A stretch of DNA of 64,000 nucleotides from Nitrospirota bacterium (GTDB lineage Bacteria > Nitrospirota > Thermodesulfovibrionia > Thermodesulfovibrionales > JdFR-85). Under the pieces are notes generated by a model. The model was given only the letters and a program-made list of their open reading frames with translations, had not been told where the DNA came from and did not search any database. Position 1 is the first letter of the stretch; each line of letters opens with the position of its first letter. The DNA lies in assembly GCA_035873375.1 (NCBI GenBank), contig JAYWMQ010000027.1:1-64000 (forward strand), written 5' to 3'. Shown here piece by piece: positions 32,910-41,387 of this stretch. The translations under genes were made by a program, and so were the position numbers.

Positions 32910-33758
32910 ATGAAAAAACTCTGTGTGGTATTAGCGATACTGCTGTTGGCTACCATCCTTCTGAGCCTGATTGTGACACTCGTTGGCAAGAATATGCCGA
33001 TAGGGGAGAAGGTAGCCCTTATAAGGATAGAAGGCCCGATCGTATCTTCAAGGAATGCCATTGAGCAACTCCGGGAATACAGGAAGGACTCGAGTGTAAA
33101 GGCCATAGTTCTAAGAGTAGACAGCCCGGGAGGCGCCGTCGGACCATCTCAGGAGATTTATGAAGAGGTGGGCAAGGTGATGAAGATAAAACCCGTTGTT
33201 GTCTCAATGGGGTCTGTGGCGGCATCCGGCGGGTACTATATATCTGCTCCGGCAACTAAAATATATGCCAATCCCGGGACCATTACAGGGTCAATCGGGG
33301 TAATTATGGAGATCCCGAACTTTAAGGGTCTTATGGATAAGGTGGGAATCAGGACAGAGGTGATAAAGAGTGGTAAACACAAGGACCTTGCGTCGGTATT
33401 CAGGGGGATAGGCAAGGAGGAAAGGGCCATCCTTCAGGGTGTGCTTGATGATGTCCATGACCAGTTTATCAGGGCTGTTTCTGAGGGTAGGGGAATTCCT
33501 TACGAGCGTGTCAGGGAGATTGCTGATGGCCGCGTCTTTTCAGGAAGGCAGGCAAAGGCGGTGGGGTTGGTTGATTCCCTTGGTAATATCCAGGATGCCA
33601 TTCTGGAGGCTGGCAGCCTTGGGGGGATTAAGGGCGAGCCCAATGTAGTGTCAAAAAAAGAGAAGTCATCAATATTTGATATGCTAACCAGCCGTATTCC
33701 AAAGGAGCTTAAAGAGGCCTTTGGTACCGTAAGTCTGAAGTATACCATGTATTATTAA
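32910..33758 (+). CDS. sppA: Signal peptide peptidase SppA, short (36K) type
   Basis: A 282-residue membrane-anchored serine protease that degrades signal peptides after cleavage. An N-terminal membrane helix (about residues 4-25) is followed by the catalytic Ser in Gly-Ser-Val-Ala-Ala-Ser-Gly-Gly-Tyr-Tyr near residue 111 and the Lys in Ser-Gly-Lys-His-Lys-Asp near 162. The many exported cytochromes would generate substrate, but the gene belongs to the conserved rpsA-sppA-ihf block. Confidence 0.94.
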   Translation: MKKLCVVLAILLLATILLSLIVTLVGKNMPIGEKVALIRIEGPIVSSRNAIEQLREYRKDSSVKAIVLRVDSPGGAVGPSQEIYEEVGKVMKIKPVVVSMGSVAASGGYYISAPATKIYANPGTITGSIGVIMEIPNFKGLMDKVGIRTEVIKSGKHKDLASVFRGIGKEERAILQGVLDDVHDQFIRAVSEGRGIPYERVREIADGRVFSGRQAKAVGLVDSLGNIQDAILEAGSLGGIKGEPNVVSKKEKSSIFDMLTSRIPKELKEAFGTVSLKYTMYY

Positions 33759-33802
33759 TATTAAAACCGAAAAATGTATTCTGAATAATCAAGGGAGGGG
33801 TT

Positions 33803-34090
33803 ATGACCAGGTCTGAGCTTATTGAGAAAGTCTCTGAGAGACTGGAGGGTTTTACGCTTAAGCAGGCTGAGATAATAGTCGAGACCTTTTTTGAGACCCT
33901 CAGGGAGGCCCTTGGCAAGGGTGAGAAGGTGGAGTTGAGGGGGTTTGGTAATTTCAGGATCAAGACCCGGAATCCGCGAAAGGCAAGAAACCCAAAGACG
34001 GGGCAGTCTGTTGAGGTTCCGGGGAAAAAGGTTGTATACTTCAGGACCGGCAAGGAGTTAAGAGACCTCCTGAATTCCGGAAAGGGTTAA
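33803..34090 (+). CDS. Integration host factor / HU-family DNA-binding protein
   Basis: A 95-residue DNABII protein. The DNA-bending beta-arm motif Arg-Asn-Pro-Lys-Thr-Gly near residue 63 with a following Pro, and Gly-Phe-Gly-Asn-Phe near 49, are typical; the ending is IHF-like. IHF bends DNA between enhancer and promoter at sigma-54 genes, which is relevant to the pilin and cytochrome promoters in this window. Alpha versus beta subunit cannot be decided. It is convergent with the YeeE genes, overlapping by 4 nt. Confidence 0.93.
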   Translation: MTRSELIEKVSERLEGFTLKQAEIIVETFFETLREALGKGEKVELRGFGNFRIKTRNPRKARNPKTGQSVEVPGKKVVYFRTGKELRDLLNSGKG

Positions 34091-34665
34091 CTCCTCTTCT
34101 CAAACCGTTCCATCAGATAAAACATACCCGCTGCAAGAACATACAGGAGTACCATCACAAACCAGTGATTTATCTTCAATAATTGCGGCAAAGTCACACT
34201 TCCCATTGCTGAAGAGATGTAAAACCCTTCGATATAGGGATACAGGACGGCAAATATCAGTGAACCGGCGCCAATGCCTGTCATGGCAACCAGCGCATCC
34301 AGTCTTCCTGATGCAAACCCGGCTATGGCTGTTCCTGGACAGTATCCGCTTAAGACAAAGCCTGCCCCGAATAATATACCCCCTGTAATCTGGGGCCAGA
34401 AAAAAGCCGGGACAATCCATACCCTGCTTATGTCCAGGAGTTTCAGATCCGACAGCAGATACAGCCCGGAAGCAGCAACAAGTATTGCAGTAAACATGAC
34501 CTTCGGGACGGTGAAGTCTGTAAAGTAAAAGACACCGGTCAGTTTGTGAGGATTGCCAAGGCCTCCCCTCTCGAGAAAGAGACCAAAGAAAATCCCCAGG
34601 ATTACAGCCAGTAGAAGGCTTGTGTTTTCACCGAACATTGCATATCCATATAAAGGGGCTGTCAT
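34087..34665 (-). CDS. YeeE/YedE family transporter, half-subunit 2
   Basis: A 192-residue inner-membrane protein with about five hydrophobic helices and the conserved Cys motif Ser-Gly-Tyr-Cys-Pro-Gly-Thr followed by a Gly-rich helix. YeeE/YedE (TsuA-type) proteins import thiosulfate; some family members are linked to selenium use. Here the transporter is split over two genes. ATG 34665 has GGAGG at 8 nt; ATG 34671 is also possible. It overlaps the end of the preceding half-gene. Confidence 0.85.
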   Translation of the reverse strand: MTAPLYGYAMFGENTSLLLAVILGIFFGLFLERGGLGNPHKLTGVFYFTDFTVPKVMFTAILVAASGLYLLSDLKLLDISRVWIVPAFFWPQITGGILFGAGFVLSGYCPGTAIAGFASGRLDALVAMTGIGAGSLIFAVLYPYIEGFYISSAMGSVTLPQLLKINHWFVMVLLYVLAAGMFYLMERFEKRS

Positions 34666-35171
34666 TACCATAACCTCCTGAAAAGGGCTGCGAAGACAAA
34701 GCCGCCTGCAAACATTGCAATGACAAATATCCACCCTCCTGCTGCAAGTTGTGCCCCGCCTGAAAGGGCTACTCCACTGGTGCATCCCCTCGAGAGCCTG
34801 CTTGCAAAACCTATCAGTATGCCACCTGTTACTGCGGTTATCAGTCTCTTTTTGGTGCTCATTTTTGCGGCCTTATCAAGTCTGACCCTGAAGTTTCCAC
34901 TCAGCAGTGCCCCTGTCAGGGCTCCGATAAAGAGCCCTGTGACCTCAAAAAGGACCCAGTCTTTCAATGGAGATTCAACATTGAGGTATCTTGAGAAATA
35001 CTTGAGACTGCCTGCATAATCTGGACTGATTTCCTTCAGGCCAACAGCCGTAACCAATGAATAGGCACTTGAGGCTCCGAGTCCCCAGCCGATAATGTAG
35101 AAGGTTGCCAGTAGGGTCAAGCCAAGACCAACTCCAGCGATATACGGTGACCAGAAATTATTTTTTTCCAT
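34665..35171 (-). CDS. YeeE/YedE family transporter, half-subunit 1
   Basis: A 168-residue membrane protein with about four or five helices and the conserved Cys motif Ser-Arg-Gly-Cys-Thr-Ser-Gly, a signature of the sulfur transport (DUF395) domain. Each half carries one central Cys; in full-length TsuA such Cys residues relay thiosulfate through the pore. It is translationally coupled to the second half. Together they would bring thiosulfate or a related sulfur (possibly selenium) anion into the cell. Confidence 0.85.
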   Translation of the reverse strand: MEKNNFWSPYIAGVGLGLTLLATFYIIGWGLGASSAYSLVTAVGLKEISPDYAGSLKYFSRYLNVESPLKDWVLFEVTGLFIGALTGALLSGNFRVRLDKAAKMSTKKRLITAVTGGILIGFASRLSRGCTSGVALSGGAQLAAGGWIFVIAMFAGGFVFAALFRRLW

Positions 35172-35264
35172 AATCCCCCCGCACTTCCGGTTTTTGCGTT
35201 TCAGGATTTATCAAAACCCCCATATTGAGTGAAGTTAAGAAGATTATATCATAAAAAATGGAAG

Positions 35265-35444
35265 ATGGAACTAAAAGACGCGTTAAAAATCGGAATAACC
35301 CATATTTTTGACAGATATATGGTAAAATATGTAGAGCTTATTGAGGGGGCTATGGTTAGGGAAACGCATCTTTCTGATGATTCAAAGCTTTGTCATGGAA
35401 CGGCTTGCATTATTGAGGAAGAAGTGCCGTTTCCCAGAGCCTGA
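35265..35444 (+). CDS. Small protein of unknown function upstream of PilZ gene
   Basis: A frame of about 59 codons (ATG 35265; the frame opens further to GTG 35229), ending 12 nt before the PilZ gene. It contains two Cys (Lys-Leu-Cys-His-Gly-Thr-Ala-Cys) and an acidic end. No signal peptide or known domain. The ribosome-binding site is poor for every candidate start, so both start and reality are uncertain. Confidence 0.4.
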   Translation: MELKDALKIGITHIFDRYMVKYVELIEGAMVRETHLSDDSKLCHGTACIIEEEVPFPRA

Positions 35445-35456
35445 CAGTATGAGAAA

Positions 35457-35810
35457 ATGATCCAGAATCTCCGTAGACATCATAGATATCCAATATTGGC
35501 AACGGCCGTTGTTGAGGTAAGAAACGACAAAAATCCACAGCCCATTGAAACCATGGTTGCAAGCATTTCACAGTCGGGTATGGGAGTTTATTCCAATGCT
35601 CCTTTAGAAAAGGGTACCCCTGTCACGATTGAGATTACATTTATATCAGTAAAAGGAATTAAAGAGAACGATACCGTAGAGGGCAGGGTTGTATGGTTAT
35701 CTAAACTGGGGAAGATTTACTTTGTAGGCATTGCATTTGATGAGGAACTGAACCCCGTCAAACAGGCCCGTTTATATGAACACTTTTTTAAGGTAATAAG
35801 CTGGGACTGA
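35457..35810 (+). CDS. PilZ domain protein (c-di-GMP receptor-like)
   Basis: A 117-residue single PilZ domain. The N-terminal Arg-Arg-His-His-Arg-Tyr-Pro fits the RRxxR part of the c-di-GMP site. The second motif, normally (Asp/Asn)-x-Ser-x-x-Gly, reads Ser-Ile-Ser-Gln-Ser-Gly, so the first position is changed to Ser and binding could be weakened. PilZ proteins regulate motility, pili or polysaccharide in response to c-di-GMP. Together with the MshEN-PilT-like protein it points to c-di-GMP control of surface behaviour. Confidence 0.85.
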   Translation: MIQNLRRHHRYPILATAVVEVRNDKNPQPIETMVASISQSGMGVYSNAPLEKGTPVTIEITFISVKGIKENDTVEGRVVWLSKLGKIYFVGIAFDEELNPVKQARLYEHFFKVISWD

Positions 35811-35831
35811 CAGCTCCGCAGAAGCCCTGCC

Positions 35832-37709
35832 TCAACTCCTTTTGTTTTCCAGTAATGTTTGTACCGTCGGAAATTGTTCAATGTCAGTGTGGGGAAGGAA
35901 CATTGCTGACATGAATTCGTCCATAAAGCCCCCCTTTGCAGATAGTTCTATGTAGGTCATCCTTGAGGCCACGTCTTCAGCCTCCCTGCGCATATCCTTT
36001 GAGAGAAGGCACAGATAGGCCCCTGCAACCGAGGTGTTTCCCATAAAGTAGAACCGCTCCTTCGGGAGGTCGGGCAACATACCTATCAATATTGCCCTTT
36101 CAACATTGAGATAGTTGCCAAAGCCACCGGCTATATAGACTCTTTCGATCATGTCAAGGGTGAAGCCGACCTCTTTGAGCAGAAGAGAGACGCCTGCATA
36201 GATGGCAGCCTTTGCCCTCATGATGTTTTCTATATCTACCTCTGTAAGTACAATGTCACCTTTGGCATTATGGTGTATCACAAATTCTATGCCGTCCTCG
36301 CCCTCCCTAATCCTTGAAGACGCAGTCTCCCTGACAAATTTGCCCCGCTGATCAAGTATTCCTGTCAGAAACATTTCGGAGACGGCGTCTATCATTCCGG
36401 AGCCGCATATACCGATTGGTTTTGAGTCACCTATCACCTTTATTTCTGTCTCGAATGTGTCAGGGTCAATCCTTATTGACTCGATAGCTCCGTCAGTGCC
36501 CCGCATACCATGTTTTATTCCGCTGCCTTCAAAGCATGGCCCGGCCGAGCAGGCAACCGTCATCATCCATTCGTTATTGCCTACCACTATCTCGCCGTTT
36601 GTGCCGATATCCATAAAGAGTGATATCTCGGGGTTCCTGTGCATCCTTGTGGCAATCACGCCTGAAACAATGTCACCACCTACATAACTTGCCACACATG
36701 GCACAGTATATACGGGAGTGTTCCTGCCTGTCCTGATGCCTGCCTCGGAAGCCTTCCAAACAGGAAAATAATTTACTGCAGGTATGTAAGGCGCTTCCCT
36801 TATGTAGGCAGGATTGAATCCCCAGAAGAGGTGGGTCATGGTTGTGTTGCCGGAGATGACAACAGATTCAATATGTCGTGGTTCTATTTCATGCCTTGCT
36901 GTAAGTGGGGAGATAAGGTCATTGATGTCCGCAACAACGGCCTTCCTGAGATCATTAAGCCCACCCCCTTCAGTGGCGTGGACTATCCTTGTAATGACAT
37001 CGTCTCCATAGCGCATCTGGGAGTTGTATGTTGATGCCACATCCACGACGCCTCCATCCGCCATGTCGATGAGGTAGAGGACAACAGTGGTTGTTCCGAT
37101 ATCAACTGAAATTCCATAGCGTGTGTCCTTGACTTCTTCTGGTTCAAGGAACAACGCCTCTGTTGAGTCATCCTGATAGCAGAGGGTTACATTCCAGTTG
37201 AATTTCCTCAGGTCATCAGCCATCCGTGAGACGAAATCCTTTGAATAGCGAAGCTCGATACCCCTGGTATTCAGTTCACGCCTTAGTCTCTCAAGGTCAC
37301 TTATATTGTCATCAATTGTTGGTGGAGGCACTCTGAGAGGTATCCTTGTTATGAGGGGTGATATTGTGGCCTTATAGGTTTTTAAAAGTTCAATAAGGTC
37401 TTTTGACCTGGAGATGGCGATCTTGTCACCTACTGTCAGCCTTGATTCAATCGGTATATCTACAAGGAGGTCTCCCTCTGCAAAGGTCTGGCAGGCAAGC
37501 ACTATGTCACTGTCCCTTTCTTCCTGTGAGAGTTTTCCATAGGACCTGCATTTGTAGTCTCCATCGACAATCCTGACCCTGCACTTGCCGCATGTGCCTT
37601 TGCCCCCGCAGGACGCAGTTATATATATTTCCTGTCGTTTAAAAGCATCATAAAGTGACTCGTTTTCGAGTACAATGATTTCCTTGTCGTCAGTAAAGGT
37701 GACCTTCAT
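35832..37709 (-). CDS. RACo-like ASKHA-family corrinoid-protein reductive activator (2Fe-2S)
   Basis: A 625-residue protein of the DUF4445/RamA-RACo family, which uses ATP to reactivate oxidised cobalt in corrinoid methyltransferases. Residues 1-90 are a plant-type [2Fe-2S] domain with the Cys set in Ala-Ser-Cys-Gly-Gly-Lys-Gly-Thr-Cys-Gly-Lys-Cys and a fourth Cys in Leu-Ala-Cys-Gln-Thr. The ASKHA part includes Val-Asp-Ile-Gly-Thr-Thr-Thr near 205, Asp-Ile-Gly-Thr-Asn-Gly-Glu and Ile-Ala-Gly-Gly-Phe-Gly near 540. No methyltransferase or corrinoid protein gene is nearby, so its partner must be elsewhere (for example the Wood-Ljungdahl corrinoid protein). Confidence 0.9.
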   Translation of the reverse strand: MKVTFTDDKEIIVLENESLYDAFKRQEIYITASCGGKGTCGKCRVRIVDGDYKCRSYGKLSQEERDSDIVLACQTFAEGDLLVDIPIESRLTVGDKIAISRSKDLIELLKTYKATISPLITRIPLRVPPPTIDDNISDLERLRRELNTRGIELRYSKDFVSRMADDLRKFNWNVTLCYQDDSTEALFLEPEEVKDTRYGISVDIGTTTVVLYLIDMADGGVVDVASTYNSQMRYGDDVITRIVHATEGGGLNDLRKAVVADINDLISPLTARHEIEPRHIESVVISGNTTMTHLFWGFNPAYIREAPYIPAVNYFPVWKASEAGIRTGRNTPVYTVPCVASYVGGDIVSGVIATRMHRNPEISLFMDIGTNGEIVVGNNEWMMTVACSAGPCFEGSGIKHGMRGTDGAIESIRIDPDTFETEIKVIGDSKPIGICGSGMIDAVSEMFLTGILDQRGKFVRETASSRIREGEDGIEFVIHHNAKGDIVLTEVDIENIMRAKAAIYAGVSLLLKEVGFTLDMIERVYIAGGFGNYLNVERAILIGMLPDLPKERFYFMGNTSVAGAYLCLLSKDMRREAEDVASRMTYIELSAKGGFMDEFMSAMFLPHTDIEQFPTVQTLLENKRS

Positions 37710-37949
37710 TATTAACCCCCTGAGAGAAAAAGTCTCTTATTTTATTTTGAAGAGGTGATAAAAATCAATTTTACCATTAATTTTCCATGTCTTGTCTTTT
37801 CGTTTTCAGGCAGTTTATCCTAAACAGAAGGCGTTTGATGAATATTGAGAGACTTATAGGGCAGATAAAGTTAAACGGTTGATTAAGTTGATAGTAGTCT
37901 TACGAAGCCGGTCAAAATTAAAAAATCGGGATATGGAGAGAAAAGTGAA

Positions 37950-39230
37950 ATGAGGATAATCAGGGATGAAGAGGATCTCGAAGGTTTTCTGGTGCTTCTG
38001 AAAGAGCGTGCCGGAGGCGTAAGTGAGGAGATTGTAAATGCGGTTTCGGGGATTGTATCTGATGTCAGGGTGCGGGGAGACCGGGCTGTAAGGGAATATA
38101 CCGGGAGATTCGACGGACTTGAAACAGAAAACCTCAGGATAGGCAACAGGGAGATAAAGGCGATCGCCGAGAAGGCAGACCCTGAGGGGGTTGAGGCTTT
38201 GAAAATGGCTGCCGGGAGGATCAGGGGCTTTCATCTCAGGCAGAAGGAGGAGTCCTGGTCGTATAGAGAGGGTGGGGCCATGCTGGGGCAGATTATCCGC
38301 CCCATTCAGCGTGTTGGTGTATACGTTCCCGGTGGCAAGGCATCCTATCCCTCAACAGTCCTGATGAATGTGATTCCGGCCCAGGTGGCCGGGGTAAGGG
38401 ATCTGGCCCTCTGTGTCCCCACCCCACGTGGAGAGGTCAACCCTTATGTGATGGCTGCTGTAAGCCTTTTAGGGGTCAGGGAGGTCTACAGGGTTGGGGG
38501 TGCCCAGGCTATAGCTGCCATGGCCTGCGGGACGGAGACAATAAGGAAGGTGGATAAGATAGTGGGTCCCGGAAATGTCTATGTTGCCACTGCCAAGCGG
38601 ATGGTCTTCGGTGAGGTGGATATTGATATGATTGCCGGACCAAGCGAGGTCCTTATTATTGCGGACAGGACAGCCCCTCCCGAGTTTGTGGCCTCAGACC
38701 TTCTGAGTCAGGCAGAACATGATGAGCTTGCCTCCTCAGTGCTTGTCACCTCCTCTGAAAGACTGGCTCTCAGGGTGAGTGAAGAGGTGAGGATACAGAT
38801 TAAAACCCTTGGACGAAGAGAGATTGCCGAGGCCTCTCTGAAGAATTTTGGTGCAATAATTGTAACAGGTACGCTCAAAAGGGCAGTCCGGGTGGCCAAT
38901 CTCATTGCCCCTGAGCATCTTGAGATTATGACGGAAAAACCCGAAAAACTCCTGCCTCAGGTTCAGAATGCAGGGGCGATATTCCTTGGGAAATGGACCC
39001 CTGAGGCCCTCGGTGATTATGCGGCAGGTCCAAACCATACCCTCCCGACAGGTGGAACAGCCAGGTTTTTCTCCCCCCTCGGGGTGTATGATTTCGTAAA
39101 GAGATCTAGCCTTTTGAGTTTCAGCAGACAGTCGTTTGAGAGGCTCTCTTCAGTGGTGGAGGCCCTGTCGGATCTGGAGGGCCTTGAGGCACACGGCAAG
39201 GCTGTAAAGATTAGAAAAGGGAAAAAGTGA
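37950..39230 (+). CDS. hisD: Histidinol dehydrogenase
   Basis: A 426-residue zinc enzyme catalysing the last two oxidation steps of histidine synthesis. Motifs: Gly-Pro-Gly-Asn-Val-Tyr-Val-Ala-Thr-Ala-Lys, Asp-Met-Ile-Ala-Gly-Pro-Ser-Glu, Gln-Ala-Glu-His-Asp (zinc ligands), Pro-Glu-His-Leu-Glu and Gly-Pro-Asn-His-Thr-Leu-Pro-Thr. Full length. The yraN-type gene starts inside its stop. Upstream (37710-37949) shows no gene. Confidence 0.97.
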   Translation: MRIIRDEEDLEGFLVLLKERAGGVSEEIVNAVSGIVSDVRVRGDRAVREYTGRFDGLETENLRIGNREIKAIAEKADPEGVEALKMAAGRIRGFHLRQKEESWSYREGGAMLGQIIRPIQRVGVYVPGGKASYPSTVLMNVIPAQVAGVRDLALCVPTPRGEVNPYVMAAVSLLGVREVYRVGGAQAIAAMACGTETIRKVDKIVGPGNVYVATAKRMVFGEVDIDMIAGPSEVLIIADRTAPPEFVASDLLSQAEHDELASSVLVTSSERLALRVSEEVRIQIKTLGRREIAEASLKNFGAIIVTGTLKRAVRVANLIAPEHLEIMTEKPEKLLPQVQNAGAIFLGKWTPEALGDYAAGPNHTLPTGGTARFFSPLGVYDFVKRSSLLSFSRQSFERLSSVVEALSDLEGLEAHGKAVKIRKGKK

Positions 39231-39580
39231 AGAATCAAACCGGTAAAGAGGGAGAGGCTTTTGCCGTTAAATACCTCATAAAGAAGGGCTACAGGATCAT
39301 GGCGTCCAATTACCAGACCCCTATCGGAGAGATAGATATAGTGGCCAGGGACGGAGATACCATTGTCTTTGTTGAAGTAAAGACCCGGCAGAGTCTCTTG
39401 TACGGATATCCCTCCGAGGCTGTTACATGGCGCAAGCGGGAGCGACTGAAGAGACTCGCACTATATTATCTGAAGGTTCACAAGATGCTTGGGGCAAGTG
39501 GCAGGTTCGATGTTATAGGGTTATACCTGAGGGACGGCACCTATCAGATTCAACATATTATTGATGCCTTTGAGGTATAA
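39227..39580 (+). CDS. YraN/UPF0102 family endonuclease-like protein
   Basis: A 117-residue protein of the UPF0102 family, with the PD-(D/E)XK-like core Gly-Glu-Ile-Asp-Ile-Val-Ala-Arg-Asp and Val-Phe-Val-Glu-Val-Lys-Thr-Arg. Family members resemble Holliday junction resolvases, but the biological role is not settled. It starts at GTG 39227, overlapping the hisD stop. Confidence 0.92.
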   Translation: MKNQTGKEGEAFAVKYLIKKGYRIMASNYQTPIGEIDIVARDGDTIVFVEVKTRQSLLYGYPSEAVTWRKRERLKRLALYYLKVHKMLGASGRFDVIGLYLRDGTYQIQHIIDAFEV

Positions 39581-39629
39581 GCGGTTTTTTTTGGAGGGCA
39601 GGATGATCGGCAGTATCAAGAGAAAAAAC

Positions 39630-39659
39630 TTGACGAATGAAAGCCGTCTTTCGTATAAT
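39630..39659 (+). promoter_or_regulatory. Sigma-70-type promoter upstream of the 19-haem cytochrome
   Basis: TTGACG (39630-39635) and a perfect TATAAT (39654-39659) are separated by 18 nt. The start would be near 39666, giving a ~160-nt leader before the cytochrome gene at 39826. The leader contains a 32-codon ORF (39709-39807) and an ACAGG-N5-CCTGT inverted repeat at about 39791-39805 that could bind a regulator. Confidence 0.65.
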
Positions 39660-39708
39660 TTGCCAAATATATATAATATAGAACTTGAAGATAGAAGTTT
39701 TTAACAGC

Positions 39709-39807
39709 ATGGATGAGAGAAGGGCATCGCAAAAAACTATGCTGGTAGAGAAGCATTATAATAGCAAGAAAAAGAGAACCTTTGACTATAACAGGTATTG
39801 CCTGTAA
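39709..39807 (+). CDS. Possible 32-residue leader ORF
   Basis: A short frame from ATG 39709 to TAA 39805-39807 within the leader of the 19-haem cytochrome. It encodes a basic peptide rich in Lys, Arg and Tyr. The ribosome-binding site is weak and no family is known. It may be chance. Confidence 0.2.
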   Translation: MDERRASQKTMLVEKHYNSKKKRTFDYNRYCL

Positions 39808-39825
39808 GCTAATAATCAGGAGTTT

Positions 39826-41274
39826 ATGAACTATAAGCATGCTATAAGTCTTTTTACCACTATTATAGTCGTCATTTTTCTTGTTCCGCTAATTTCCTCA
39901 GCAGAGAAATTTACTGATTGTAAGAAATGCCATAAGGACAAAGTTGCAAAGAAGATTATGCATCCTGCTGTTGAGATGGGATGTGTAACATGCCATGCCC
40001 AGGCTCACCAGAAAGGGGCAGAGTTTCCGAACTATCTGTTTGCTGAGGGGGCTGATGTCTGCTGGGCCTGTCACGATAAAGCCATATTTACAGAGAAGGT
40101 AGTCCATCCTCCAGTGGCAGCAGGTATGTGTACAACATGTCATGACCCACACAGCAGTGACAACAGGAAGCTCCTTGTCTTGAAACCTCCGGATCTCTGT
40201 TTTATGTGTCACGATAAAGCCATGTTTGCAAAAAAGGCAGTCCATCCTCCGGTGGCAGCAGGTATGTGTACAACATGTCATAACCCGCACAGCAGTAAGA
40301 ACAGGAAGCTTCTTGTTTTGAAACCTCCGGATCTCTGTTTTATGTGTCACGATAAGGCCATGTTTACAAAAAAGGTAGTCCATCCTCCTGTTGCAGGAGG
40401 GGAGTGTCTAATATGTCATAATCCTCACTCCACTGATAATCCCAAGATACTGAGAGCTCCTGTGCCTGATCTCTGTTTCTACTGTCATGACAAGACAAAA
40501 TTCGAAAACAAATCGACTCATCCTCCGGTGGCGGCAGGAATGTGTACGACATGCCATAATCCACACAGCAGTGACAACCGGAGGCTACTCGTCTTAAAGC
40601 CGCCGGACCTCTGCTTCATGTGTCATGTTAAGGACGATTTTATATCGGAAGCGAAGAAGAAGCATCATGCACCCGTGCTGAAGGGGTTGTGTCTGAAGTG
40701 TCATAATCCTCATTCCTCTCCCTCGGAAAAATTGTTGCGGGCTGATGTTCCGGACCTCTGCTTCAAGTGTCATATCAGGGCTGAGTTCAAGGGTAAATAT
40801 AACCATTATCCTGTTGAGGCAGGTATGTGCCTCTTCTGTCACCAGCCGCATCAGGGGGATGTAAAAAAGCTTCTTGTTGCCAAGCTGCCGGAGCTCTGTT
40901 TTAATTGCCACGACAGTTCGGATTTCACCAGGAAGAACCAGCATCCTCCGGTGTCGGCAGGTATGTGCACACTATGTCATGATATTCATGGTTCTTCAAA
41001 CGTTGCACTGCTGGACCTTCCGATAACTGATCTCTGCCTTCAGTGTCATCCGAGAATCGGTAAGGCCCCCCACGCTGCTGGTACATTTACACAGGCAGGG
41101 CATCCAATCAGGGGCAGAAAAGACCCGAAGGCCAAGTATGGAGAGCTTACGTGTGCAAGCTGTCATAACCAGCACAGCTCTGATTATATACACCTCTTCA
41201 GGTACCCCGCCAAGAGTACTTTTGAGCTCTGTCCCAATTGTCATGGACTTAAAAAGGGCTTTAAAAAGCAGTAA
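39826..41274 (+). CDS. 19-haem c-type cytochrome, paired CXXCH type
   Basis: A 482-residue protein with a signal peptide or membrane anchor (about residues 5-25) and 19 CXXCH motifs. Most occur in pairs of the doubled-CXXCH type (Cys-Thr-Thr-Cys-His-Asn-Pro-His-Ser-Ser ... Asp-Leu-Cys-Phe-Met-Cys-His), where the second His supplies distal haem ligands. Residues about 84-267 are four exact-length 46-residue repeats, also clear at DNA level. Exported to the periplasm or beyond, it would carry electrons as a long haem wire. ATG 39826 follows AGGAG. First gene of the 22-kb cytochrome island. Confidence 0.93.
   Translation: MNYKHAISLFTTIIVVIFLVPLISSAEKFTDCKKCHKDKVAKKIMHPAVEMGCVTCHAQAHQKGAEFPNYLFAEGADVCWACHDKAIFTEKVVHPPVAAGMCTTCHDPHSSDNRKLLVLKPPDLCFMCHDKAMFAKKAVHPPVAAGMCTTCHNPHSSKNRKLLVLKPPDLCFMCHDKAMFTKKVVHPPVAGGECLICHNPHSTDNPKILRAPVPDLCFYCHDKTKFENKSTHPPVAAGMCTTCHNPHSSDNRRLLVLKPPDLCFMCHVKDDFISEAKKKHHAPVLKGLCLKCHNPHSSPSEKLLRADVPDLCFKCHIRAEFKGKYNHYPVEAGMCLFCHQPHQGDVKKLLVAKLPELCFNCHDSSDFTRKNQHPPVSAGMCTLCHDIHGSSNVALLDLPITDLCLQCHPRIGKAPHAAGTFTQAGHPIRGRKDPKAKYGELTCASCHNQHSSDYIHLFRYPAKSTFELCPNCHGLKKGFKKQ
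40075..40626 (+). repeat. Four tandem 138-bp units inside the 19-haem cytochrome gene
   Basis: Units begin at 40075, 40213, 40351 and 40489, each 138 bp (46 codons, two haem motifs). Units 1 and 2 are nearly identical in sequence, unit 4 is close, unit 3 is more diverged. This shows growth of the haem chain by recent unequal duplication. Confidence 0.9.
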
Positions 41275-41387
41275 GGGAGAACCGGTTGCTGTTCACGCCT
41301 CTTTTGTATTGGCACTGTTCTTGCTTATGTAGTAATTACTTTAAAACATTAATGATATAAAGAGCATAATTCAACGAAATACTGATT

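Noticed and set aside
40075-40626. CRISPR-like regular repeats
   Set aside because: The 138-bp period is coding, has no unique spacers and matches 46-residue protein repeats.
39898-41244. Long minus-strand frames under the 19-haem cytochrome gene
   Set aside because: They are antisense shadows of the repeated CXXCH-coding sequence; their repeats only mirror the real gene.
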